Below, in pieces: positions 6,927-14,474 of a DNA stretch of 15,077 nucleotides. How positions within the stretch are numbered: the stretch's first letter is position 1; each line of letters begins with the position of its first letter. The translations under genes and the position numbers were made by a program. This stretch comes from UBA4717 sp045536775 (GTDB lineage: Bacteria > Bacillota > Clostridia > Oscillospirales > CAG-272), in NCBI GenBank assembly GCA_045536775.1, contig JAZSOD010000058.1:1-15077 (forward strand), written 5' to 3'. The notes beneath the pieces are model-generated. The model saw nothing but the letters and a program-made list of their open reading frames with translations, was not told the DNA's origin and made no database searches.

Positions 6927-9557
6927 ATGAAATGGACAGGACTTAACGACCTGCGCGAAGCGTATTTGTCGTTTTTTGAATCGAAGGGACACTTAAGACT
7001 CAAAAGCTTCCCCCTCGTTCCGATCAACGATAAGTCGCTCCTTCTTATAAACTCGGGTATGGCACCTATGAAGAAGTTCTTCACGGGAGAGGTCACTCCC
7101 CCCAGAAACAGAGTTACCACCTGCCAGAAATGTATAAGAACTCCCGACCTTGAAAGAGTCGGACACACCGCGCGTCACGGTACTTACTTTGAAATGCTCG
7201 GAAACTTCAGCTTCGGCGATTACTTCAAAAACGAGGCTATCGCATGGGCGTGGGAGTTTCTTACAAAAACCCTCGAGATCCCCGAGGAGCTTCTCTGGCC
7301 GTCCGTTTACGAAAGCGACGACGAGGCATACAAGATCTGGACCGAGGACATCGGCGTTCCCTCAGAAAGAGTTGTAAAGCTCGGAAAGGCTGACAACTTC
7401 TGGGAACACGGTACAGGCCCTTGCGGTCCTTGCTCCGAGATATACTTCGACCGCGGCATCAAGTACGGCTGCGGCTCGCCCGACTGTAAGCCCGGCTGCG
7501 ACTGCGACAGATATATGGAGATCTGGAACAACGTGTTCTCGCAGTTCAACAACGACGGCAACGGTAACTACACCGAGCTTATACAGAAAAACATTGATAC
7601 GGGTATGGGTCTTGAGCGTCTTGCCTGCGTTCTTCAGGACGTTGACAATATGTTCGAGGTCGACACCATCAGAAAAATTCTCGACTCCGTTTGCGCTATC
7701 GCAGGCAAGACCTACGGCGTGGACAAGTCTGACGATATTTCCATCCGCGTTATCACCGACCACATCAGAAGCGCTACGTTTATGATCTCCGACGGCGTTA
7801 TCCCCTCCAACGAGGGCCGCGGATACGTTCTCAGACGTATTCTCCGCCGCGCGTGCCGTCACGGCAAGCTCCTCGGAATAAACAGAATGTTCCTCTGCGA
7901 GCTCTGCGACGTGGTTATCGGCGAAAACAAGTCGGGCTACCCCGAGCTTGTTGAAAAGCGCGACTACATTCTCAAGGTCATCGCAATGGAGGAGGAGCGC
8001 TTCAACGCCACAATCGACTCGGGTCTCTCCATTCTCACCGCAATTATGGACAAGGCTAAGGCTTCGGGCGAAAAGTGCGTTTCGGGCGCTGACACCTTCA
8101 AGCTTTACGATACCTTCGGATTTCCGTTTGACCTCACACGCGAGATCCTTGAGGAAAACGGTCTTGAAACCGACGAGGACGAGTTCAAGAAGCTTATGGC
8201 TGACCAGCGTGACCGTGCAAGAAACGCAAGAGCTAACATCAGCGGCTGGAGCGATCAGTCCAAGTCCGCCATCTCGGCTTTTGAAAAGACGAAATTTACA
8301 GGCTACACCGATACCTGCACAGAGGCTAAGGTCATCGGTATTATATACGGCGACGAAACGGTTGACAGCGTAAGCGAGGGCGAGTTCTCCCTCATTCTCG
8401 ACAAGACTCCCTTCTACGGCGAGGGCGGCGGTCAGGTCGGCGACAGCGGTGAGATCATCGCAGGCGACGCACGTGCTACGGTCACCGACACAAAAAAGAC
8501 CGACGGCGTTTACATTCACCTTTGCACGCTCGACAGCGGTGTTATCCGCATGGGCGACACGGTTTCGGCTAAGATCGACACCGCGCGCCGCGACGCCATC
8601 AAGCGTAACCACTCGACAGCACATCTTCTTCAGGCTGCTCTCAGAGAGGTGCTCGGCACTCACGTTGAGCAGGCAGGCTCGTACGTTGACGAGGAAAGGG
8701 TGAGATTCGACTTCACTCACTTCGCCGCTATGACAAGCGAGGAAATTGCAAGGGTTGAAGCTATCGTTAATACACACATTCTCGCAGGTGAGCCTGTTAC
8801 AACCACGGTTACCGATATCGAGTCCGCGCGTAAGATGGGCGCTATGGCTCTGTTCGGTGAAAAGTATGGCGACACGGTAAGAGTTATAAAGATGGGCGAG
8901 TTCTCCACCGAGCTTTGTGGCGGTACTCACCTCGACAACACCGCTAAGGCAGGTCTTTTCAAGGTCATCTCGGAAAGCTCTGTTGCCGCAGGTGTCAGAC
9001 GTATTGAAGGCATCACGGGACTCGGAGTTCTCGCGCACCTCGGCGAAAAGGACGCGCTTCTTATTAGCACCGCCAAGGAGCTCAAGGTATCAAAGCCTGC
9101 AGACCTTCCCTCTCACGCGGCTCACCTCGCTGAAGAAGTGAAGAAGCTCAAGAGCGAGATCGAAAGCCTTAATGCCAAGATCGCCGCTTCCAAGACTGCA
9201 GATATTATGAACGGTGCAGTTCAGGTAAAGAGCGTAAGACTGGTTACCGCTATGACCGACGCTATGTCGCCCGACGCCGCAAGAAGCGTTTGCGACGATA
9301 TCAAGGCAAGCAATCCCGACACGGTCATCGTGCTCGGTACTAACCTCGACGGCAAGCTCAACTTTGTTGCGGCTTGCGGTAAGGATGCCGTTGCGAAAGG
9401 TGCACACGCAGGCAAGCTTCTCTCTCAGATAAGCGCGATCGCCGGCGGTAAGGGCGGCGGACGTCCCGACAGCGCTATGTCGGGTGCTGCGGACGCATCA
9501 AAAATGCAGTCGGCTCTCGATGCTGCCAAGGATATCCTTGATACTATGATAGGTTAA
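6927..9557 (+). CDS. alaS: Alanyl-tRNA synthetase (alanine--tRNA ligase)
   Basis: Cytoplasmic class II synthetase that charges tRNA-Ala and edits mischarged Ser/Gly. The 876-residue protein has the full bacterial architecture. The catalytic core begins at the N-terminus (INSGMAPMKKFF, then HGTYFEMLGNFSFGDYFK about residue 90). The cysteine-rich stretch CGSPDCKPGCDCD precedes EIWNNVFSQFN. The editing domain has zinc-binding HSTAH (H562, H566) and CGGTH (C664, H668). The C-terminal DHHA1/C-Ala domain shows GGKGGGRPDSAMSG. ATG 6927 has GGAGG 8 bases upstream. The gene has its own consensus promoter and strong terminator, so it is monocistronic. It is the only plus-strand gene in the window. Long open frames opposite it are a codon-bias effect. 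Confidence 0.98.
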   Translation: MKWTGLNDLREAYLSFFESKGHLRLKSFPLVPINDKSLLLINSGMAPMKKFFTGEVTPPRNRVTTCQKCIRTPDLERVGHTARHGTYFEMLGNFSFGDYFKNEAIAWAWEFLTKTLEIPEELLWPSVYESDDEAYKIWTEDIGVPSERVVKLGKADNFWEHGTGPCGPCSEIYFDRGIKYGCGSPDCKPGCDCDRYMEIWNNVFSQFNNDGNGNYTELIQKNIDTGMGLERLACVLQDVDNMFEVDTIRKILDSVCAIAGKTYGVDKSDDISIRVITDHIRSATFMISDGVIPSNEGRGYVLRRILRRACRHGKLLGINRMFLCELCDVVIGENKSGYPELVEKRDYILKVIAMEEERFNATIDSGLSILTAIMDKAKASGEKCVSGADTFKLYDTFGFPFDLTREILEENGLETDEDEFKKLMADQRDRARNARANISGWSDQSKSAISAFEKTKFTGYTDTCTEAKVIGIIYGDETVDSVSEGEFSLILDKTPFYGEGGGQVGDSGEIIAGDARATVTDTKKTDGVYIHLCTLDSGVIRMGDTVSAKIDTARRDAIKRNHSTAHLLQAALREVLGTHVEQAGSYVDEERVRFDFTHFAAMTSEEIARVEAIVNTHILAGEPVTTTVTDIESARKMGAMALFGEKYGDTVRVIKMGEFSTELCGGTHLDNTAKAGLFKVISESSVAAGVRRIEGITGLGVLAHLGEKDALLISTAKELKVSKPADLPSHAAHLAEEVKKLKSEIESLNAKIAASKTADIMNGAVQVKSVRLVTAMTDAMSPDAARSVCDDIKASNPDTVIVLGTNLDGKLNFVAACGKDAVAKGAHAGKLLSQISAIAGGKGGGRPDSAMSGAADASKMQSALDAAKDILDTMIG

Positions 9558-9569
9558 GTCAATATAAAG

Positions 9570-9601
9570 AAAAAGTCATCGGTTGATCCGATGACTTTTT
9601 T
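9570..9601 (+). terminator. Intrinsic terminator of alaS
   Basis: A perfect 13-bp stem, AAAAAGTCATCGG (9570-9582) with CCGATGACTTTTT (9588-9600), has loop TTGAT. It runs into a T-tract starting 13 bases after the stop codon. Because the stem ends in A and T runs it could also act against transcripts arriving from the right. Confidence 0.92.
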
Positions 9602-9687
9602 GTTTGTTGGCAGGCATGGTGGGTTTTGTTTTGAGTTTCAAAATGGGAGTATGACCTGAATTTGATTTACTGAAAGTTGGGTTGGGT

Positions 9688-10028
9688 GTCTATTTCTGTA
9701 CGGACAGAAATAGACGAAAGAACCGTCTAAGGGGAGGCGCGATGCCTCCCCTTAGATATCCTCTCCTCGCCAAAGGGATACTCCCTTTGGAAACCCTGCG
9801 ACACGTTTATTTACACCTTAAATAGAGTTTAAGAGCGCAAATTTAAGCCCTTTGCTCTTAAAAGGCGTAGATAAGAAACACAGATTTGAAATTTTATAAA
9901 ACTTAGTGTTTCGGGGATTCCAAAGGGGTGAAACCCCTTTGTGCCGTTTTGCGGAGGGATATCTAAGGGAACCCAATCGGAAGGGTTCCCTTAGACGGTT
10001 CTTTGGTTCGTTTCTGTCCGTACAGAAA
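9688..10028. repeat. Nested-palindrome element, MITE-like, in the alaS/spoIIE convergent gap
   Basis: This is an intergenic element of about 340 bp with no gene. Its two arms are an imperfect inverted repeat and each holds the same series of hairpins. The outer unit TTTCTGTACGGACAGAAA (9693-9710) recurs exactly inverted at 10011-10028. AAAGAACCGTCTAAGGG (9717-9733) recurs inverted at 9988-10004. CCCTTAGATATCC (9749-9761) recurs inverted at 9957-9969. Local stems are 9688-9699/9704-9715, 9727-9738/9744-9755 and 9770-9778/9782-9790 on the left, and 9921-9929/9933-9941, 9963-9974/9983-9994 and 10011-10017/10022-10028 on the right. The AT-rich core (9800-9910) has two more hairpins: CTTAAA/TTTAAG (9817-9833), and TTAAGAGC with GCTCTTAA (9829-9861). 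No target-site duplication was seen. The rest of the 9602-10099 gap, 9602-9687 and 10029-10099, shows nothing recognisable. Confidence 0.8.
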
Positions 10029-10099
10029 TGAACTCCCCCGTTTTACATACGGTTTCCACGAACAAAATCAGGTTATAAAACTTTTCAAGACACAAGCTA

Positions 10100-12567
10100 C
10101 TATTTCTCCTCACCCTTTCTTTTCCTCACCCTAATAATCCCTACCGTCATATCGTCGGACTTGACGTTGTTGACTCCCGCAGAATCAAGTATCTTCTGCG
10201 CCATTTTGTCAAGGTCGCTGTCAAAATCGAAGGCGAGAAGCTCGGTAAGCCACGCGCCGTCCTCGAGCGAGGACGCGACTCCGTCGCTGAACATCACGAT
10301 AACGTCACCGTCACAAAGCTCGAAGTTTATGACCTCTGCGTCGGTGTCCTTGAGTATGCCTATCGGCAGAGTCTTTGACTGCAGTTTATACAGTTTTTTC
10401 TCTCTTATGATATATGACGGTGCGGCACCGCTTTTTATAAAGCAGCCCTACCTGCGACAAGGTCAAGCTCTGCAAGGTCCACCCCTGCCGAGCATTCGGT
10501 TCTGCGGCTTCTTATAAAGCCGTTGAGCATTTCTATAACTATTGAGCTGTCGCACCCTGCCGATAGTAGCTTCGAGAGGAACATAGTACACAGTCTGCTC
10601 GTGAGCGCCGCCTCTTTTCCGCTTCCCATACCGTCTGAAATGAGATGATAGAACTTACCGTCACGGCTTTCAAAAAACGTGGACGAGTCGCCGTTAATAT
10701 CGCTCTCCTCCATTTTTGTGCTTGCCGAGGCATAGCTCACCTCAAAGCCTCTCTCACTCGAAAGCGACATCGACACGATATCCTCGTCAATTTCAAACAC
10801 GGGCGCGGTAAGCTTAGTCCCACACACGTTTTCAATGGCACGGCGTATATCCTCTGCACCGAGCTTGACCTGTGACAGATTTATTCCCGTAACTCTGATA
10901 TGCTTTTTTCTTTTTCCGTAAATATACACGCTTTCCGCGTCAAAGTCCATATATCTTATCGCGCGCATCAGCTTTGACGAGAGCTCTCGGTCAAACTCGT
11001 ATTCAAGGTCATTGACCTTTGAGGCGTTGCTTATAAGCTTTGACATAATTTTATAGTCTATTGCAAAAACGGCGGTGCGGTCGTCACGAATAAGACTCTC
11101 CAAATGCTTTGAGTAGTTGAGATTTGCCTCGGACACTATCTTTAGTATATTAAAGCATTTTTCGCCTGCGTATTCGGGAACATCGCTCATATCTATCCTT
11201 CCCTTTGCGTTAAGCGCGTTCGTAAATTTCCCGACAAGATCGTAGGTTGCCATAGCCTCTCTGCCGTAGCATACGGGCGAGAGCGAGCATTTCCGACAAA
11301 ACGGACGGAAGCTGTTTTCGCATATTTCCTTTATGTCAAGAATATCGGGACGGCGCAGTCTGTCAGAGAGTAGCGCAACGGTTTTTGAAAGCGAATCGAG
11401 CGCCGCCGACACCTCCTCAAGCGACTCCTTATTGTCACAAAGTATCGCCTGACTTATGAGCGCCTTTTCACTTTCACGGCGTCTGTAATACGAGATCGAC
11501 TTAAAGCATTCGGGCTTGGGAAGCAGATCGTAATAAGCAAGCGGCAGAAAGACCGCGCCGCCCGCACCAAGCTCGGGCAAAAGTGTGGTAAATGCGGAAA
11601 ATCCGCTTTGTGCTACACCGAACAGAAGTCCCGTCAGCACCGACGCTCCCACCGCGCCGAAAAGCGACAGGTTATAGAGCGCGCCCGACACAAAGCCGAC
11701 AAGCGCGAACATCGGCGCCGTACCCACACCGAAGGCGAGTCCTGCGAAAAGTCCGACCACCGTTCCGCGCAGTACTCCGAACCGCTTTGACGTATATAAG
11801 GTTATCAAGTACGCACAGACCGTACCTGCCGAAAATCCGATTATATAGTAGAGCTTTATCGAATACACAACGCTGAACACGGCTACCGCGGCACAAAGCT
11901 CGGCAAGCTGCTTCGGCGGACTCTTCATATCGGTAAGAGTATAGTAAGCAAAGCACAACAGGGGTGACGCCAGCACGCAGGTGATAAGCGCAAACAAATC
12001 ATAGTAAAGAAATCCGTCCGAGATAAGCCTTGCGAGGCTTATAGACAGAGAGCAGACTATAACGCTGACAAGCCGCAGAGCTATCGGCTCGGAAAAGATT
12101 CGCGGCGGGTAAGCTGCTTCGCTTTTCCCGAAAAGCTTTTTTCTTATTATTTTTTCTCTGTTGCTTGAGCACTCGGTGTCACAGAGGAGTCTTGAAAACG
12201 CGTATCTGAGTCCGAGAGCCGCGGTATAGATAAAAAAGAAGATGGGCGAGGCTGTGCCGTGGGTGAGCGAAGAGATGATCAGCCCTGCGTATATGAAAAC
12301 GATGTCACGCGAGGCAGAGCACAAAAGGGCGAGTCCGAACGGGTAGGTATCGAACACGCCTGCAGCCGAGCCGAACAGGTATGAAATAAGAACTATCGCG
12401 CCTTTTTTTAGAAAATATGTAATTGCCGCCCGAAAAAATCTTGCGAGAGCCGCGCGATCGGGCTTTTTGTCGGCGGTGGGTGAAAGAGCTTCTTTTAGAG
12501 AGTCGAGGACTCTTTCAAAACGCTTTTTTATATCCGTCAGGATACTCTCTTTATTTTTATCCGTCAT
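10100..12567 (-). pseudogene. spoIIE: Stage II sporulation protein E, frame broken by a one-base shift
   Basis: SpoIIE is a polytopic septal membrane protein whose PP2C-type phosphatase domain dephosphorylates SpoIIAA, releasing sigma-F in the forespore. It also binds FtsZ. From ATG 12567 (AGGAAG about 10 bases upstream) the frame runs 710 residues to a TAA at 10437-10435. About ten hydrophobic segments fill residues 45-375, followed by a cytoplasmic region and DGMGSG (residues 645-650). After GVDLAELDLVAGRAA the homology continues without a stop in the minus-1 frame from 10438 to TAG 10100, starting IKSGAAPSYIIR and including DGDVIVMFSDGV and SDDMTVGII. Joined, the protein is about 822 residues, matching the usual size of about 827. 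As read, the last part of the phosphatase fold is lost. A base missing from the assembly, a true mutation or recoding could each explain it. Confidence 0.9.
10418..10440 (-). other. Frameshift site within spoIIE
   Basis: On the minus strand the site reads GCTTTATAAAAAGC. The upstream frame gives Ala-Leu-stop (TTA 10440-10438, TAA 10437-10435). One extra T, or a minus-1 slip, restores Ala-(Phe/Leu)-Ile-Lys-Ser-Gly and the family sequence. A small GC-rich hairpin, CGGTG/CACCG (10426-10430 with 10418-10422), begins 4 bases after the stop. Confidence 0.85.
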
Positions 12568-12598
12568 AATTTGCACTTCCTTTGCCTTTAGTGGAAAC

Positions 12599-12632
12599 AT
12601 TCTACTACAGGGCAAAGGGAGTTTTTGTCGAA
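12599..12632 (-). promoter_or_regulatory. Spo0A-dependent promoter of spoIIE with 0A box
   Basis: The plus strand reads TTTGTCGAA at 12624-12632, a full match to the Spo0A box (TTTGTCRAA). On the minus strand this supplies TTCGAC (12627-12632) exactly 22 bases from TAGAAT (12599-12604). Nothing like a minus-35 stands at the normal 17-bp distance. This reproduces the known layout of Spo0A-activated sigma-A promoters of spoIIE/spoIIG. Weaker 0A-like words further upstream are TGTCGG (12650-12655) and CGTCAAA (12680-12686). The spoIIE ATG lies about 30 bases after the minus-10. Confidence 0.8.
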
Positions 12633-12688
12633 GCAGGGGTGTAAAATAGTGTCGGTTTTTGCAGAGGAGTCTTTCGCCCCGTCAAACA

Positions 12689-12774
12689 AATTTCATGAAA
12701 TTATGATCACGGCCGGGAAGGCTCCATTAGGGTGTTTCACACGCTGAGCCTATAGGCTCGTCGAAATATATTTC
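12689..12774. repeat. Cluster of short perfect palindromes
   Basis: Three perfect palindromes lie within 86 bases: AATTTCATGAAATT (12689-12702), GAGCCTATAGGCTC (12746-12759) and GAAATATATTTC (12763-12774). There is no ORF. It lies upstream of the spoIIE promoter and may be a decayed intergenic repeat. Other parts of the 12633-13016 gap, apart from the next element, hold nothing recognised except a small CCACC/GGTGG stem near 12981-12999. Confidence 0.5.
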
Positions 12775-12822
12775 ACTTGCGATGTCTGCCCTACAGCCAC
12801 ACACGTGGAAACAACTTAACCG

Positions 12823-12939
12823 AGCCTTCTCCAGCGGGAGAAGGTGGCAGGCGAAGCCTGACGGATGAGGTGTCATAAAATTTCAAGCAACTCCTCATCC
12901 ACCGCTGTCGCGGTCCCCCTTCTCCCTCAGGAGAAGGCT
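12823..12939. repeat. Palindromic intergenic repeat, AGCCTTC family, copy 2
   Basis: This 117-bp element has exact 10-bp inverted ends, AGCCTTCTCC (12823-12832) and GGAGAAGGCT (12930-12939). Inside are stem CCTTCTCC/GGAGAAGG (12825-12844), CAGGC/GCCTG (12848-12860), GGATGAGG (12863-12870) pairing with CCTCATCC (12893-12900), ACCGC/GCGGT, and a second CCTTCTCC/GGAGAAGG hairpin. The right half, read inverted, is nearly identical to the left half of the copy at 2838-2962. There is no ORF and no transposase. It resembles a small MITE or REP-like element. Confidence 0.78.
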
Positions 12940-13016
12940 ATCGCTGCGGCGGGATTGCGCATATCTAAAGCTCTCCTGAACCACCGGCGCTGCTGGTGGC
13001 TTACTTGACAACAATC

Positions 13017-13050
13017 AAAAAGCCTCTCTCGTTTTCGAAAGAGGCTTTTT
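13017..13050 (-). terminator. Intrinsic terminator after the flippase gene
   Basis: The 11-bp stem AAAAAGCCTCT (13017-13027) pairs with AGAGGCTTTTT (13040-13050). An inner TCG/CGA adds to it around a TTTT loop. On the minus strand it starts 4 bases after the flippase stop and runs into a T tract. The symmetry means it could terminate in both directions. Confidence 0.88.
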
Positions 13051-13053
13051 CTT

Positions 13054-14460
13054 TTATTTTCTCTTAACCTTCCTTAACACCTTTGCAACGCCGCCGAGAA
13101 TAGGCTTTGCGTTAAGGACAAAGATAAGAGCCGCGCCAATAGCCTGCACCGCATACATAAGCGGCAGCTCAAGCACCAGAAACGCCGACTGCACAAGAAT
13201 TATCACGGTATTCGCCGTGACCTTGACGGGATACTGCTTAAACGGTATCATCTTTTTCGTGGTAACGGCGCGTATGATATACACTATCAGATAGCACACA
13301 AACGTCGCAAGCGCTGCACCGTTTGCTCCCATCGGCCCTATAAGCAATACGTTGAGCACCATATTTACTGCCGCACCTATAAACGCGGTTATAAACGAGA
13401 GCATACTCTTTTTGTCAACGAGGTAAACGCTTCCCATAAAGGTTACAAGACTCGAATACACCGTCGCGCAAATGAGAAGCGGCATATACTGCCACGCCGA
13501 AAAATATGACGGCGCAAACAGAATTTTTGCAAAGAGCTTGGAAAACGCGATAAGCACCGACGCGCTTATGAAAAGCATTCCCTGAAAGCTGTTGAACACC
13601 ACCGAGAAAAATTCCGCGTGCTCACGCTTGCCCTCGTCACGCTCGGTGACCGCAGAAAACTGCCACGCCTCCGTAAACACGCTCGACAAAAGCAAAAGAA
13701 TAGTCGGGATCTTGAACGCCGCGGCGTACAGACCGTTTATTTCGTCGCCCAGCACCCCACGGATTATGTATCTGTCCGCAACATTGGTCACCCACCAGAA
13801 AACCGTGGTCGGAATAAGGGGTACGCTGTACCTTAGCATTTCAAAAAGAAGCTTCTTATCAAAGTGCTTCGGTGATATGCTTTTCCAAAGTCCAAGCTTA
13901 AAGAACAAAAATACGGTGGTCAGAAAATCTGCCGCGATGACCGACAGAACGTAGCCGGTAACGCCCATATCGAAGCCTATGAGAAAAACAATGTTAAGTC
14001 CGATATTAAGCGCGGTCGAAAGTATGCCCTGCACCGCAAAAAGCGTGTTCTGACCGATAGCTCTGGTATATCTTGACACAAGATAATGAATACTTGAGCA
14101 AAGAACGTAGAGGTATATAAGGATAAAATATCCGTCAAAATAGTCTATCTTACAAAGAATCGGCAAAAACAGGGCGAAAACACCCGCGCCCGCAAGGGTC
14201 ATAAACAGACCCGTGGTAAGAGTTTTGCGGCTGTCGCGCTCACGGTCCATAGCAAAGCGGAAGACCGCCTCATACATACCGAGGGATATAAGCGGTATGA
14301 GCAGGTTTGCCGTCTGTGAGATTATGTCCGCGGTACTGTACTCACTGCTTGACAAAAGTCTCGTGTAAAGCGGCATGAGCAGAAACACGAGAAGCTTTGA
14401 GCCAAGCGTTCCGATTGCCAGCACGGCGGTATTGGTAATAAGCTTTTTATACTTGTTCAC
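13054..14460 (-). CDS. Oligosaccharide flippase / polysaccharide biosynthesis membrane protein (Wzx/MATE-like)
   Basis: Integral membrane protein of 468 residues, almost entirely hydrophobic segments, about 12-14 helices by eye. The N-terminus is typical of the polysaccharide-export branch of the MVF/MATE superfamily: MNKYKKLITNTAVLAIGTLGSK, then LMPLYTRLLSSSEYS, an early TADIISQTANLLIPLISLGMYEAVFRF, and later PTTVFWWVTNVADRYII. These proteins flip undecaprenyl-linked sugar repeats across the membrane for capsule, exopolysaccharide or teichoic-type polymers. No glycosyltransferase lies in the window, so the cargo is unknown. Start is GTG 14460 with GGAG about 7 bases upstream. The gene begins 14 bases after the cls stop, so the two are cotranscribed. 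Confidence 0.88.
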   Translation of the reverse strand: MNKYKKLITNTAVLAIGTLGSKLLVFLLMPLYTRLLSSSEYSTADIISQTANLLIPLISLGMYEAVFRFAMDRERDSRKTLTTGLFMTLAGAGVFALFLPILCKIDYFDGYFILIYLYVLCSSIHYLVSRYTRAIGQNTLFAVQGILSTALNIGLNIVFLIGFDMGVTGYVLSVIAADFLTTVFLFFKLGLWKSISPKHFDKKLLFEMLRYSVPLIPTTVFWWVTNVADRYIIRGVLGDEINGLYAAAFKIPTILLLLSSVFTEAWQFSAVTERDEGKREHAEFFSVVFNSFQGMLFISASVLIAFSKLFAKILFAPSYFSAWQYMPLLICATVYSSLVTFMGSVYLVDKKSMLSFITAFIGAAVNMVLNVLLIGPMGANGAALATFVCYLIVYIIRAVTTKKMIPFKQYPVKVTANTVIILVQSAFLVLELPLMYAVQAIGAALIFVLNAKPILGGVAKVLRKVKRK

Positions 14461-14474
14461 TTTTAACTCCGTTA

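Noticed and set aside
7362..9038. 558-codon open frame on the minus strand opposite alaS
   Set aside because: It lies entirely antisense to a clear AlaRS. Its product has no recognisable domain or ribosome site, and the openness follows from the codon bias of alaS.
9688..10028. IS200/IS605-type element
   Set aside because: Such elements carry subterminal hairpins in non-inverted, unlike ends. Here the ends are true inverted copies and no Y1 transposase or TnpB is present.
10431..10441. Canonical X XXY YYZ slippery heptamer at the spoIIE break
   Set aside because: In the upstream frame the bases are T GCT TTA then TAA, which does not fit the pattern. Only non-canonical slippage could apply.
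13005..13010. TTGACA as a minus-35 on the plus strand
   Set aside because: No minus-10 lies at 16-18 bases, the downstream sequence is the flippase terminator, and no plus-strand gene follows.
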